From: Macrolepiota albuminosa
Taxonomy: Eukaryota > Basidiomycota > Agaricomycetes > Agaricales > Agaricaceae
Assembly (NCBI GenBank): GCA_027475525.1
Contig: JAMWFC010000088.1
Location: forward strand, 136,757 to 200,756
Length of the DNA: 64,000 bases
Direction: 5' to 3'
The notes beneath the pieces are model-generated. The model did no database searches, was not told where the DNA came from, and saw only the letters and a program-made list of their open reading frames with translations. Below are positions 33,250 to 44,740 of this stretch, piece by piece; within the stretch, counting starts at the first letter, position 1, and each line of letters opens with the position of its first letter. The position numbers and the translations under genes are program-made.

Positions 33250-36200
33250 GCGTTTGGCGACGTAGCTTTGGCGCGTGCTCTTTGGTGTCAGTACAGCGTC
33301 GATCTGAGACCACTAACCTACAGACGGCCGATTGTATGGGAAGTGAATAAAGCGAAAGATGACCTAAAGCAGTGAACTTTCCCGGGAATTGTTTCAAGTA
33401 GACGAAAAGCATGTGGATCAGTGAATTGGGGTTGCAAGTAAGGCGCAATTACCTGAGGTGGATAGCGCCACCTTTTATAGTGACGATGCGGACAGATCGA
33501 AGATGAACTGAGTCTGACGAATCGCTGCTACTACACCATTGTCCCACTCATTTCCTGTGGTCGACGTGCTTAGAATGTCATGGCAGTTTACCAAGTACCT
33601 ATTGAGTGACAGCGGGACCTTCCAACAACAGTGACTGGAGAAGATGTTTGGATTTTTGCTCCTGGACATTATGTGCCCCTTCCAGCCGGTAAGTCCCCAT
33701 GTTTCATTGACGTAGAAAGGATTCTGGCTCTGAACTGAGGGTTTCTTGAACTTTTGCAGGAACATAACAAGCACATAGGAAAGGCGTTCGGACATGGATG
33801 ATCAATGTGAGCGAAGTGAGCTGAAAAATCGTACAAAAAGTATGCTGAAACTCGATAGGGGTGCGTGTGTTGACAACGGTGATCTCACTTGTCCGCACTT
33901 TGGAAAACATCTGCAATGACTCTGATGTACATTCATATCAGCATCAATATGTAACCATACGAAATGAATGTCCTCTCAACTTTCGAGGTTTCCAATCAAC
34001 GAGGTCATATATCTTGTGGAATTTACGCATGCCTCTCCCGGAAGTGATGGAATTTTGCTGCGACGAGTCACGGAAATAGCAGAGACCAGGTTGCATGCAA
34101 GGAGTGTCCCTTGTCATGGAAGACACGAAGATGGGAGACGGTAGCGACGATGGTTTCTGGAAGAGGTTCGAAGGGTTCCGCCTTGCTTAAAATCTGTGGT
34201 GAGGGGAGATGAAGAATGGGTAATGTCAAGGCAGTGAAAACTTGATGCATAATATACACAGCACCGAGTCAAAATGCTCATAAACGTATAACTGATGATC
34301 ATCCCTTCTTGACAACGCTCAGGAAAGATCGACATTTACCGGAAACGGTATGTGGATCGGGTTGCTACAGATCTTGATTTATAATTCGTCTGTGCTAATT
34401 AACACAATGCTCAACGCATGACGGGCGAGAAGTAGAGTTTACCCCAGGCTTTGTTATTTCATCAACGCAATAAGAAAATAGAAACAATAGTATGACCTGC
34501 TGGCTATCTCTTTTTTGATTGAGATATGATCAACTTCTAGACCATACTATTGAGGTTATTTGGAATGTTTCTTGTTTAAGCACAAGTATTTGTGTCCTAG
34601 GGAATGTTTAAAGCTATTATGAGCAATAAATAAAACTTCTTAGAGATTTTTAAACCCGCGAAAGTGATGTTGTTCCGTTTCCCTTCCACCTTTTTTCTTT
34701 TATCTTCCCAAATGCCAGGATTGACAAAGCTCACCGTAGAACTTGTTTTAGTCGTGATGAGCTTCAGTAAAGAACAAACTCAAGTGTCACCAAAAATTTC
34801 GTCTCTGGTTACGAGATAAAAAAAAACATGACAGAATCCAAAATACATCTAGTTCTCTCATGCTGACATGTCAACGTTTGCCAGGGTTGTCCAATAAGAG
34901 AATCGGTACCTTTGACCAAGGCGCGCCGATTCCCATGTAATTAGGTAAACAAAAACCAGACTGTTTTATGTCAGGATACAGACGAACTTGCCCTGTACTC
35001 ACTATTCATCTCCTGCATTGAAGGTTGCAGCAAAGCTCACCTTAGGGAAAGGACTGTACAAAAAACCGGTTGGTCAACGCCTTCAGGGCGCTATCAGGAA
35101 ACCACAGACACATTCGGCTGTTTTTCAAGTTTCCAGTTAGAATGACGCCCTTGTATTTGATTTCCTGACTGATCGCTAGTATGTCGTTGGGAAGACGAGA
35201 CGTAGGATTCCTTCGTCGTTGCATTCAAATTGACCTACTTGGAGACGGAAACCGATATTAGCCTCCGCATTATCAAGGCAGACCACCATAGAAGCGTACT
35301 TCTTCGTGTGGACTCTTGGCGAAAACGACCAGGTAATTGTCGTGGAATATATTGTGAGCCAAGGTTGTTGTGCTGGAGTAGTTACTAGTCACGCTAACAG
35401 CAGCAAAATAAAGGTGGAAGTGGAATCGTTCAGTTGTAAGTCGATCACCTGTGCTGGAAGCACTGTAAAATGACTACGACGGGCTGTGGTAATTTGAGAG
35501 CCTGATGCGAAGTCAAGTGTTAGCATAATTGATACACACAAGTGACCTTATCTGTTTACCCCCTGATGCGTCTCAGTACATAAACGCCCTGCGCGTTGGG
35601 CATTGACATGGTCGCCGAGCCGGACACTTAAATAGATCAAACAATAAGTCATGCACAAAAGTGAGTCTAGTCTGTTCAACGCTTGAGTAGAGTGATTTGA
35701 GAAATCTTCTGGTTATCAACCAGTACAGCATCCAGCCTTGTCTCGCTACGGCTGACTGGAGGCCAGAGAAATGGGGGGCGTTATGTGGGTATCGTATGAG
35801 TCTCAGTGGTATAGGGATGGGCACACAGGGCGGGATCGTAAAGAGTTTTATCCGGAGAAACCTGAGCAAATAGCAAGCTTGAACGCGGGGAGGGTTGAAG
35901 TGGTGACATATCCGAATTCCGATAGAAGTGTTGTCTCGTTTCTCCTCTGTCGTCCGTCCAACCTTCAATGAGCGACCAATTGCAATTGCGTTAATTCGGT
36001 GAACAAAAAGTCTTTGTCTTCCAGTCACTTATTCAACATTCTTGTCTTCATTCACCCACTCCTCCAGTGTCACTTGCTAATTCATCTCCGCAATGACTAC
36101 CAAGTATTAAACAACCTGAAGAAACTGCCAGTTGGACTTTGATCCTGGTGTGGAAAGGGAAAGATCATTTATGACATTTAAGTAGTACTTGGTATGTTGG

Positions 36201-37530
36201 CTTCATATTCCACCGTCGTTCTAAGCGAACCTACCAATTTTCACTAGACCTTGATCGTCCTACTTTCGGCCTGAGCTACCAAATCCTAACTCGAAACCTT
36301 GTGCGAACTTCTCTATTCGATGTTCGACTTCCTTGTTCCTGCTTCCTGCATTGCTCCTCATCCCTCCTTTATACATTGCCATCCCGATCCATCGAAGACC
36401 TTGATACACTAGACCAGAGTATCGTTGGCCAGGTTTCGAGCCACTCCGGCATCCTTTTTGCATTTAAACGGGCACACGCACTAGATATCTTCGGTTGGTC
36501 GATTGTCCAAACTCGTTCAGAGAAAGCTTACGTAATGTCGACCGAGCCTAAGGTTATTTGTCTTTCTCCTCCGTCTTTACGCCATTCAACGACCTTTTGT
36601 GCACTTTAGAAAGCAGGCTATACATTGTCTCCTACTTTGTGAAGCCTGGATATGTCTCTGGCCTCCGTCGTTTGTGCCTTCAGACTCGATGTTGTCGGCT
36701 CGGCGTATGTCGACTGCAGGACTTCCCTTGTTGTTGTTAACCTCCAAACTATCGTTCCCACTTATTGTCGGCACTGGCCTCGATACTTAGTCCTCGTCAC
36801 CTCAACCTCGTTACCCTACAGACATGACACCGTACTTTGTCCCCGGCCACCATCACTCTCAACGACTACCTGAGCCTCATTATCTTACCACGCGAGATGA
36901 AGCATTGTTCCTGGTCTTGAAATGCCTGCCCCACCTCCAGTGTAATCTTCGAGATAGGCAGGGGGGAATACAATGTCGTTTGAGAATGAGCCTCACTCGA
37001 GCAGGGTAAGTCTCATTCTGTCCTTAACGTTCCTTTGTACTGGTGTACTCATATGCAAGAAAAGGCTCTAAACAGCTTCTCAGTCTCCGAGACCTTCGTT
37101 ATCGGCGCATGTTCCCTCTTCACGCATGTTCGACTCACACCGTTGGCATTCGATAGTACTTCGAGGAGCTCTATCTCACCGTTAGGGACTCGGCTTATCT
37201 CTTTCTCTGTATCTTCAACATCGTCTCTTACGCTGCGCCTGACTTGTCTTCGAACCCTAAATGTCCGCGACCATGTCATGTCGACACGCGGCTGTGCATG
37301 TCCCGCCTCTTCATCCGATCATCAGCTAATAATATCTTTCGGAAGCCTCAGGGGCTCGTGGGATCTCCTCGTGTGCGCAATCCAAACTTTGTGTTAAACC
37401 TCATACAGTATTTCAAAATGCCGTCGCATCTTCTATGGAATTCCGAGGTCACTCAGGATGCGGTTGATGAATGTTACTTGAGGCCGTTCTCCACAACAAG
37501 AAGATGGGTGGAAAAGAATGAGACAGGCGA
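33250..37530. repeat. Segmental duplication, left module of unit B
   Basis: Near-collinear with 7340-11421 and, from about 34510, with 44741-47740. It continues without interruption across the position where unit A carries the DIRS-like element (GACAGGCGAAGAAGG near 37523). Conserved short frames such as ALWCQYSVDLRPLTYRRP (33280) are shared with unit A, but the frame then meets a TGA at 33373. No intact gene was recognised. Confidence 0.75.
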
Positions 37531-38261
37531 AGAAGGAACAAGCCTGTGATATTGTACTAAGGAAGGTAAGCGCCTGATTCAACATCGCACACCGACTGAT
37601 ACCTGTTTAAGCAGATCTAATGTTCATGGATTCATTTGGCGGCCTCTTACCACACTCGTGCATAAATTTGTAGTTTCTCTACTGTCTTACCATCTCTTGT
37701 AATATCATTAACGTGTTCGATATAGATCATAGTCTTATCGCTACAATGTGTGTAGCTTATCATAGGATTTTCAATAGTCGTATGAGCGTTTCAATATCCA
37801 ATATTTCCAACGACTGCGGGAAGGATTTGATTATGAGATGTGCACACAATCTACGTGAGCTGTACCGTGGTCTACCTGATGAGTACTTTGTACACAATTT
37901 GGCAATGCAAACTTTTATTTCCATGCCTTCATCTTCCTGACACACCGACATCAATCTAGGCTTTAGAAAAGCTATCGTGCGTAAGGTCGAACAATTTGAG
38001 AGCTAGTTTACCTGCATCTACAGCATCTCTACCTCTGCTCCTGTAAAGCTTTCATGTCTTTTCACTGATAGTATTTATATTAGATTCCTTGTCTTGTCTC
38101 CTCTGTATATCAGTTTTACTTACCATGTGGGTCAGTCTGTCGCAATCGGTTGAGAAAGCCAGTACAAGCACGATATTCATTCATAATGAAAAAATCATAC
38201 AATTTACAAGAACAAATCATTTATCAATCCTTTCTCCTATAGAGTTAACAATTTCCCCATC
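37531..38261. repeat. Conserved spacer downstream of the patatin-TPR gene, unit B
   Basis: Aligns with 17023-17751 and 47741-48438. A forward frame (37713-37940) stays open here but is broken in the other copies, so it is not called as a gene. Confidence 0.55.
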
Positions 38262-40157
38262 CTATCTCTTGAAAGTTTCCCATGTCGATTTCACTTTGTC
38301 CTTGAAAAAACTGTTTGTAGAATCATTGTCATTTTTAGGTTCATGTGTAGGATGGCTTGTTGTAACTGTGCCATCCTCTGAAGAAGGTGAAGTTGAAGTA
38401 CCCTGTGGACAAGTTGGTGTGCCTTGAAGAGAGAGTTCAACATCTCTCTCTGAATCTTTGATATCTGTTGTTTAAAATTTTCTGCCTCTATTATTTCTTT
38501 CTTTTTTATAAGAGTTTCAACAAGGTTAGACATAGCTTTGAAGACATTTGAATAACTATTTCTACATGTTTTTTTTAAAAACACTTTGTGGTCCTGCCTT
38601 TATTACTTGCTCGATTGCTTGAGCAGCATTGATTGCATTTTCATGCTCCATTGCTCTCTGCATTTGCAGAATGGCTTGCTTAGTACTTATACTAAGATTA
38701 GACATAGCTTCCATAGTAGTTTGCCGACTATCAAATTCTTTTTTTGGACTCTTTGGCACTTCTTGTACAAGATTTTTTACTTCTGCTATTTTTTCTCTTT
38801 TCTCAGAAGTTTCAGCAAGATTATCCATAGCTTGGACAGTTTTTAAGTGACTGCTCTCTGAAACTTTTGAAAACAGTTCTTTTTTAAGTATTTCTGCTTT
38901 TTGATTTCCTTCTTTTAGAAAATATTAGCAATACATACAGTTAATCTAGTTGAATTAGTCACTTACTCAAAATTTCAAAAACAGTCTTGTGAGAATGACT
39001 ATATAAATCCATTATAAGACTATCCAATTTCTGTGCAACTTGAATAGTTTGCAAATAGGCATCAACATATAAGCAAGTCTCTGACAGCTTGTTCCAATCA
39101 TCCAAAGCCACAGTTTGATCTACACTAAATCTGTAAAACACCCCAGGCATTTGCATATAAAACTCTTCAGCTAGCACTTCAGAATGAGTAGCCATCTCTT
39201 CAATAAGTTCCAACATTCCTTGGTCTATAACATTAATAGACTTCCGAGAAACAGTATTTGAATAGCCTGCTCCTATATTCACCAAACATGCTACTGGTTG
39301 AGAAAAACCAAAAATCTTTACAGCCTCTTTCAAAGCAAGGTTGGAAGGATTGCTATAATCAAGACCTGCACCAACAAAGTTTTCATGAATTCCACCAGAA
39401 CTGATAAACACAGGCTCAAAGAATTCAGGAGCAGTAGTAGTAGCACGAGCAGCTTGTACCACTGTAAAAATAATATCTTGATTGGATCCTTCCTTATATG
39501 TTTTGAAAATCCAAGGTGTCCTATCACCAGAAGTAACAGCCACAACAAAACTTTGTAATAATGATGTTAGCTGAAAAGTACAAATGACAAACACTTGAAT
39601 ACCTTTTGCAGACAGGATCATCCTCTTGCATCAAAACATCCTCTGAAAATCCAGCAGATTGTACAATGTCTCTCATACTAGACTCAAAGACAGTTGCCTG
39701 AAACTTTTGACTCTGAAGGCTCCATTTCTTGCCATCAGAGTAGACCTGCTGGCTGAACCAGATATACTTCTCGATAGCCAGATCAATAGGCATACGGAGG
39801 CGACCAAGCATCAACGCAATTACCCTGATATAGCAGTTTTGAAAATTGAATGTTGTAGTGATACTTGGTCACATACCCTCCTGTTCCAGCTCCACCGATG
39901 ATATCAAAATATTCACAAGGCTTAGGCATAATTTCAGTGTTCTCCAGGCGCATAAGACGAAGCATGATTTCTCGAATGATCAAGAGCTCAGACAGGCCAC
40001 GTATACCGCCGTCATCTGGACAATCATTCCCCATAACATCAGAAATCGTTACTTGCAGTCAAAAGAGCCTACCTAAGGATAAAATCCTCAAACCGCGTTG
40101 TTTTTGATCTGTGTTTATGTTCTGCATCGAGGCGTGCGTCGTTGAACTTGAAGACAT
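38262..40157 (-). pseudogene. Patatin-TPR protein, copy B, internally deleted
   Basis: Exon 1 (40073-40157) and the next patatin exons are open and close to copy A, with DDGGIRG and GGAGTGG. The region around the catalytic Asp reads FVGAGLDYSNP, so both catalytic residues are replaced by Gly. After an intron near 38900-38966 only three degenerate repeat units remain (for example HLKTVQAMDNLAETSEKREK). A run of eight A residues near 38575 shifts the frame. The sequence then joins directly to the last exon (VELSLQGTPTCPQG ... TWETFKR). The Gly-rich linker and the roughly 330-residue C-terminal region are missing. It is therefore a deletion derivative, unlikely to make a full protein; a truncated patatin-like product is possible. 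Confidence 0.75.
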
Positions 40158-43100
40158 GATGGGGTGAAGGAAAGAGAGGATTCTATTACTTCCATTGATT
40201 GTAACAAAGAGCTGTTCACACGCATGGGCCTCCCAGTCCAACATGTGATGTGAAAAACCGTGTTTTATTGGAATAAACCAGACCGATTCCTACATACGAT
40301 AATGTCCGAACATCTCTTCCATATGTCTGCATTGCTAGCGCTGTAAGTGCACAGTAATACATAGGAGAAACCTAACCTATCTAAACATGTCTGTACAGTA
40401 CTTACTGGAACGACTTTTGAGTAAAACAGAATCTCTCTGGCCAAAAATGAACTGAGTCTAAACGGATTGTTGCTACTACGATCGTCACTCAATTGCTGTG
40501 ATCAATATGCTTGAAGGTACCATGGGAGGATGATGGAAGTTATGAAGTGCTGTTGCCCTTTCCAGTGACAGTGATTGGAGATGATGTCTGGATTTCTGCT
40601 CCTGGACATTATGTGCGTCTTCCAGCAGGTAACTCTCCTATGTTGCATTGGCGTGGAAGGGATTCTCAGTTCGAAGATTGTCTTGACAGTTTTCCAGGAA
40701 GACAAAAAGCACACGGGAAAGGCATTCGGACGTGCCGAGGTATCCTCTAGGATGATCGATTCCACCGAAGAGAGCTGAAAAGTCATCCAAAGAACTTGCT
40801 GAAGCTCGATGGGTATGCGTGTGTTGTCGACGGTCATTTTGATTGCCCTGGCTTTGGAAACATCCGCAAGGTCTCAAGAGTGTTGGACTACCTGCGGGTA
40901 AAGAATAATCATCTGTGTAATCGAATGGAGCACTTGGCATGTAGGCTTTGATATTCCTCCGTTGCTCTAAGAGAACTCCTACCAATTCCCCCAGACCTTG
41001 ATCGTCCTATGGTTGGTCTGAGCTACCATCGAAACCTCTGGCGATCTTCTATATCATTCGACGATCGACTTCCTTGTTCCTCCTTCCTGCATTGCTCCTC
41101 ACCCCTCCTTCATACATCGCCATACCAGCTTGTCACGCCCATCGAAGACCTTGATACAATAGACCTAATCAGGGTCGTTGGCAACGTTTTGAGCCACTCA
41201 GATATCCTTTCTGCATTCATACGGGCACACGCACCTTCATAGCCATCTTCGCTTGTAGGTTGTCCAAATCCGCCTCAATCGTCCAACTAGAAGGCTTACA
41301 TAAAGTCAACTGAGCCTAAGGTTATTTTTCTTTTTCCTCCGTCTTTACGCCATTCAACGACTTCCTCTGCACTTTAGAAAGCAGGTCATACATCGTCTCC
41401 TACTTTCTGAAGCCTGGATGCGTCTCTGGCCTCCCTCGTCGTGCCTTCAGACTCGATGTTGTCGGCTAGGCGTCTCCTACTTTCTGAAGCCTGGATGCGT
41501 CTCTGGCCTCCCTCGTCGTGCCTTCAGACTCGATGTTGTCGGCTAGGCACATGTCGATGTGCAGGACTTCCCTTGTCCTTAATAACCTCCATACTATCGC
41601 TCCTATTGATGCTTGATCCTCGCCGCCCAACTTTATTACCCTCCAACATGACGCCATACTTCATCCTCGGCCAAGATGAAGCGATGTTTCAAATCTCGGG
41701 ATGTAGCCCCTCCTCCAGCATAATCTGTGGGACAGGTAGGGTGAGATACTTGACGAGAGCAGGGTAAGTCTTATTCTGTTCCTTTGTGATGTGCTAATAT
41801 GCATTAGAAGGCTCTCAACAACTTTCAAGTCCTCAAGATCTCCATTACCGGCGCATATTGCCCTCCACATATGGTCGACTTACACAGTTGGCGTCATTCC
41901 ATGACCACCCCTCGCACCTCAAATTTTTCACGTTGACAACACCGTGCTTATCCGCAGTTGCCCGCAAGCAGGTCCTCATCCACTCGTCAGTTTATCGGGC
42001 TCCATCCAGATCACCCGGCGCATTTATGGCCTCGTTCTTCATTGATACCAATATAGCTCGCACGCCAGCGTGAAGTAGATCAGACCCTTCCCGTTAAATG
42101 ACCACAACGGACACCTCAGCCCTGCTCCATGACAGCATATCCATTCCCAGCTTCTTGAAACTCGATAAAAGAGGGCAGACCTCGTGCTGTCGGCTTGCAA
42201 TGTGCATTGTCGACCTGGAGTGTCCGCAAGAATCTTTCGGATTTGATGGTCACTTCTGTTTATACCTTGATCATCCGCATCCGGCAGCACTCAGAAACCT
42301 GGAAGTCACTGTGACAATCCGTTCAGGTCGGCGTTCGTTTGCACAAGGCCAACGGAGGGTTTTGAAGCAGTACCTCTGTGGTTTTCTATCATTTTTGTGA
42401 GGTCTTATACTGTGAAAATCGTCTGTTTCTTTGGCTGATGCCATCTCTGTTTTCTGCTGTCCCATGGGCAATGAAGACGGAGAGAAAACGTTCAAGACTT
42501 CTGGTCACTTTGCTTCTGGTTACTCAACATACCGATTACTATGCCGTTCTACCGGTCGGTTATACACAACGTTGGGAAAGATATTGATATCCGGCGAACC
42601 AAGACAAATAGAAACGAACTCTTCCGCAGATATTGGTTCCCCAAACACCAAGGCCAAAAGGTGTCCCATGATCAGTCTTGGGAGGCGCCTGGGATTGTGC
42701 GAAGGATCAGAACGCACAGTTCGTACATTTTCGAAGCCGGCATAATTACCATATGGAATTGAATATGGTCTTGGTTGGACGCAACAACCGGACATGACCT
42801 ACGAAAATGCCACATCCCTGCCCCATTAGTCAAACTGTCGAACACCGCCTTCTATTGCAACTAAGATTCTCCACCTCCGAGAGGCGGCGGCTACACTCTC
42901 GATCAAGTCGCAACGCTTGAAGTTAAGGTCCAGGCGTTAGGGTTTCTTGATGGCGTCCTGAGCTGACTATAGTTCAAGTTCTATCTGCTACACAAGCTCC
43001 GCTTATCAACGGTCATCTTACGACTTCTGGATGCAGTCCTTCTGAGATTTTTCTCGAGAAAATGTTCCTATAAAAATATCTCGACCGCCCCCATCCTACA

Positions 43101-43497
43101 AGCAGTCATTCCGTTTCATGCCATAGCCTGCAATGAATACCGCCGCAACACCGAGTTGAAGATCGCCACATGGGCTTCAGTCTCTGCTCTGAGATAGTTC
43201 ATCACGTCATTTTTCGATGCTGCATTGTAGAGATGAATCAACTACGACTGAACGTGGTTGGTTTATATTTATCTTTGGTTGAACGGAATGAGAAAAAGGG
43301 GAGCGAACACAGCCATGGCCTTGATGCGGGATTTGGATGGAAATTCTCGAGGATTGAGCTCACCGAAATTCTGTCGTAGTACTTTATCATTCGACTGGCG
43401 ACCATTCGACACCAGATACTCATAGATCCCCTTGGTTTACTACATCAAGCTTGTGGTTTTCAAGTCACTGCGTATTGATTTGACCAGCCACTAGCTT
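40158..43497. repeat. Segmental duplication, right module of unit B
   Basis: Collinear with 27300-30760 and 53232-55452. A forward frame near 40520-40750 reads DDVWISAPGHYVRLPAG, repeated in weaker form in the left modules (33650). It contains one of the perfect 77-bp duplications at 41394-41547. All long frames are broken between copies, and no gene is named. Confidence 0.7.
41394..41547. repeat. Perfect 77-bp tandem duplication
   Basis: 41394-41470 and 41471-41547 are identical. Units A and C have a single copy of this segment at the corresponding place. The offset of exactly 77 bp is shared with 26261, 26844 and 56188, indicating an assembly overlap artefact. Confidence 0.95.
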
Positions 43498-43674
43498 ATG
43501 GCGCATTCAAATCTGCGAATCCCTATAACGTCGGTGTTACCGCCGATTGCGGAACTAACTCTTGACACATCGAATCTCATCTTAACTATGTTGAGTAACT
43601 CGGCAAGGATGACACACATATCAGTTCTGCAAGGTGTTGCCGCATTAGCATCAAACATCGTTGAGATTGCCCAG
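43498..43674 (+). pseudogene. MLKL-like gene, exon 1 only, truncated
   Basis: Starts MAHSNLRIPITSVLPP and ends NIVEIAQ at a GTTCGT donor, matching exon 1 of the gene at 30761-30940 residue for residue apart from about ten differences and a one-residue deletion. Homology to unit A stops a few bases into the intron at about 43681, where an unrelated sequence begins. Exons 2 to 5 are missing from the window, so this copy cannot be complete. Confidence 0.75.
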
Positions 43675-43681
43675 GTTCGTC

Positions 43682-44740
43682 AGGACTCATTCTCGCTTCA
43701 TTATCTTGGTGGACAGGGTCGAATTGCTCTTGAAGAGTTTTGGGCCGGCCCCGAAGGGGGACTATGACAAGGAAGGATTCCGGGGCTTGGGACACCATGT
43801 TGACGAGGCCCTGATCTAGGTTCGCGACGAGACGCTTGAAAGGGATGATAACCTTGGGGACTGGTGTCTGTGTGAAAGTTGTCGTGTTAACCGTCGGGAA
43901 GTGTGGTTGGTCCCCACTTTGGGATATTTGATCGGCAGGGTTGTCTTCCCTCTCCATTGGAGCGTCCAAAAAGGGGTCCGGAAACACGAAGGTCTCCAAT
44001 GTCATTGGCGACGGCTTTTTCCTTGCGAGGCCTTCTTCGTCACTCTGGTTCGGGAAGTCCTCGACGTCACGGATGGTGTTCGCGATAACGTTCTCCTCCG
44101 GGTTCTCTAGTTTGGGGCCCGAGACCTTGGATTTCTTTGCTACTCGATGGTCAGCCAGCGCTCCTTTGCTTATAGTGTGTATTGGGGAATATCAGGCCAT
44201 TTCTCACTGGCTTTTTTATTGGCTTCGTCCCCTCGTGATGGGGGGCTCCGGTTTTCTCCGTTGTATCCTAAAATTTTGCTCTGGGGGGAGGGATGGACTA
44301 GGCAGCCCGTCATCCGACTGGTCCACAGGCAGCTAACCTTGTACCTATCGTTTACTTAGTTAACGAGATGGTTCGAGATATACGAAACAGGGACTCTTTT
44401 CGTTTACTGTCGCATCATCTTGCAGTGAGCCACACGTCCGGGTACAGCTTTTGGTCGCCTCCTCTGGAGGTACAGAATAGTGAATTCATTCGCACTAGGT
44501 ACTGACATTCCCTGCTAAGTTTTAACCCTGGTTTATCGCAACATGGGCGGTATGCAGACTGCAGGGACGCGCGGTGTACACGCGTCCATGGGACACTGAC
44601 TCGTGTCTTGGTTAACCACTCTCAGCGAAGCGAACGAGCGTCTGTTAGCTTCCCCAATTTGGGTACTAGTCCCTTGGGCCATGAAGAGGCCAGACGCCGG
44701 GGCATCATGAGGAAGATGATGGTCCTTATCCAAGGGGATC
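43682..44740 (-). mobile_element. Unrecognised transposon-like fragment at the B/C junction
   Basis: This 1.06-kb sequence lies exactly where unit B stops (inside the first intron of the MLKL-like gene) and unit C starts (already inside the left module). A minus-strand frame stays open from about 44160 to 43690. It includes ISKGALADHRVAKKSKVSG, then ENPEENVIANTIRDVEDFPN and MTLETFVFPDPFLDAPMERE. It has the look of a retroelement gag or capsid-type N-terminal region, but no diagnostic motif is present. No terminal repeats or target duplication were identified. Its GC content is higher than its neighbours'. It could also be host sequence brought in by rearrangement. Confidence 0.4.
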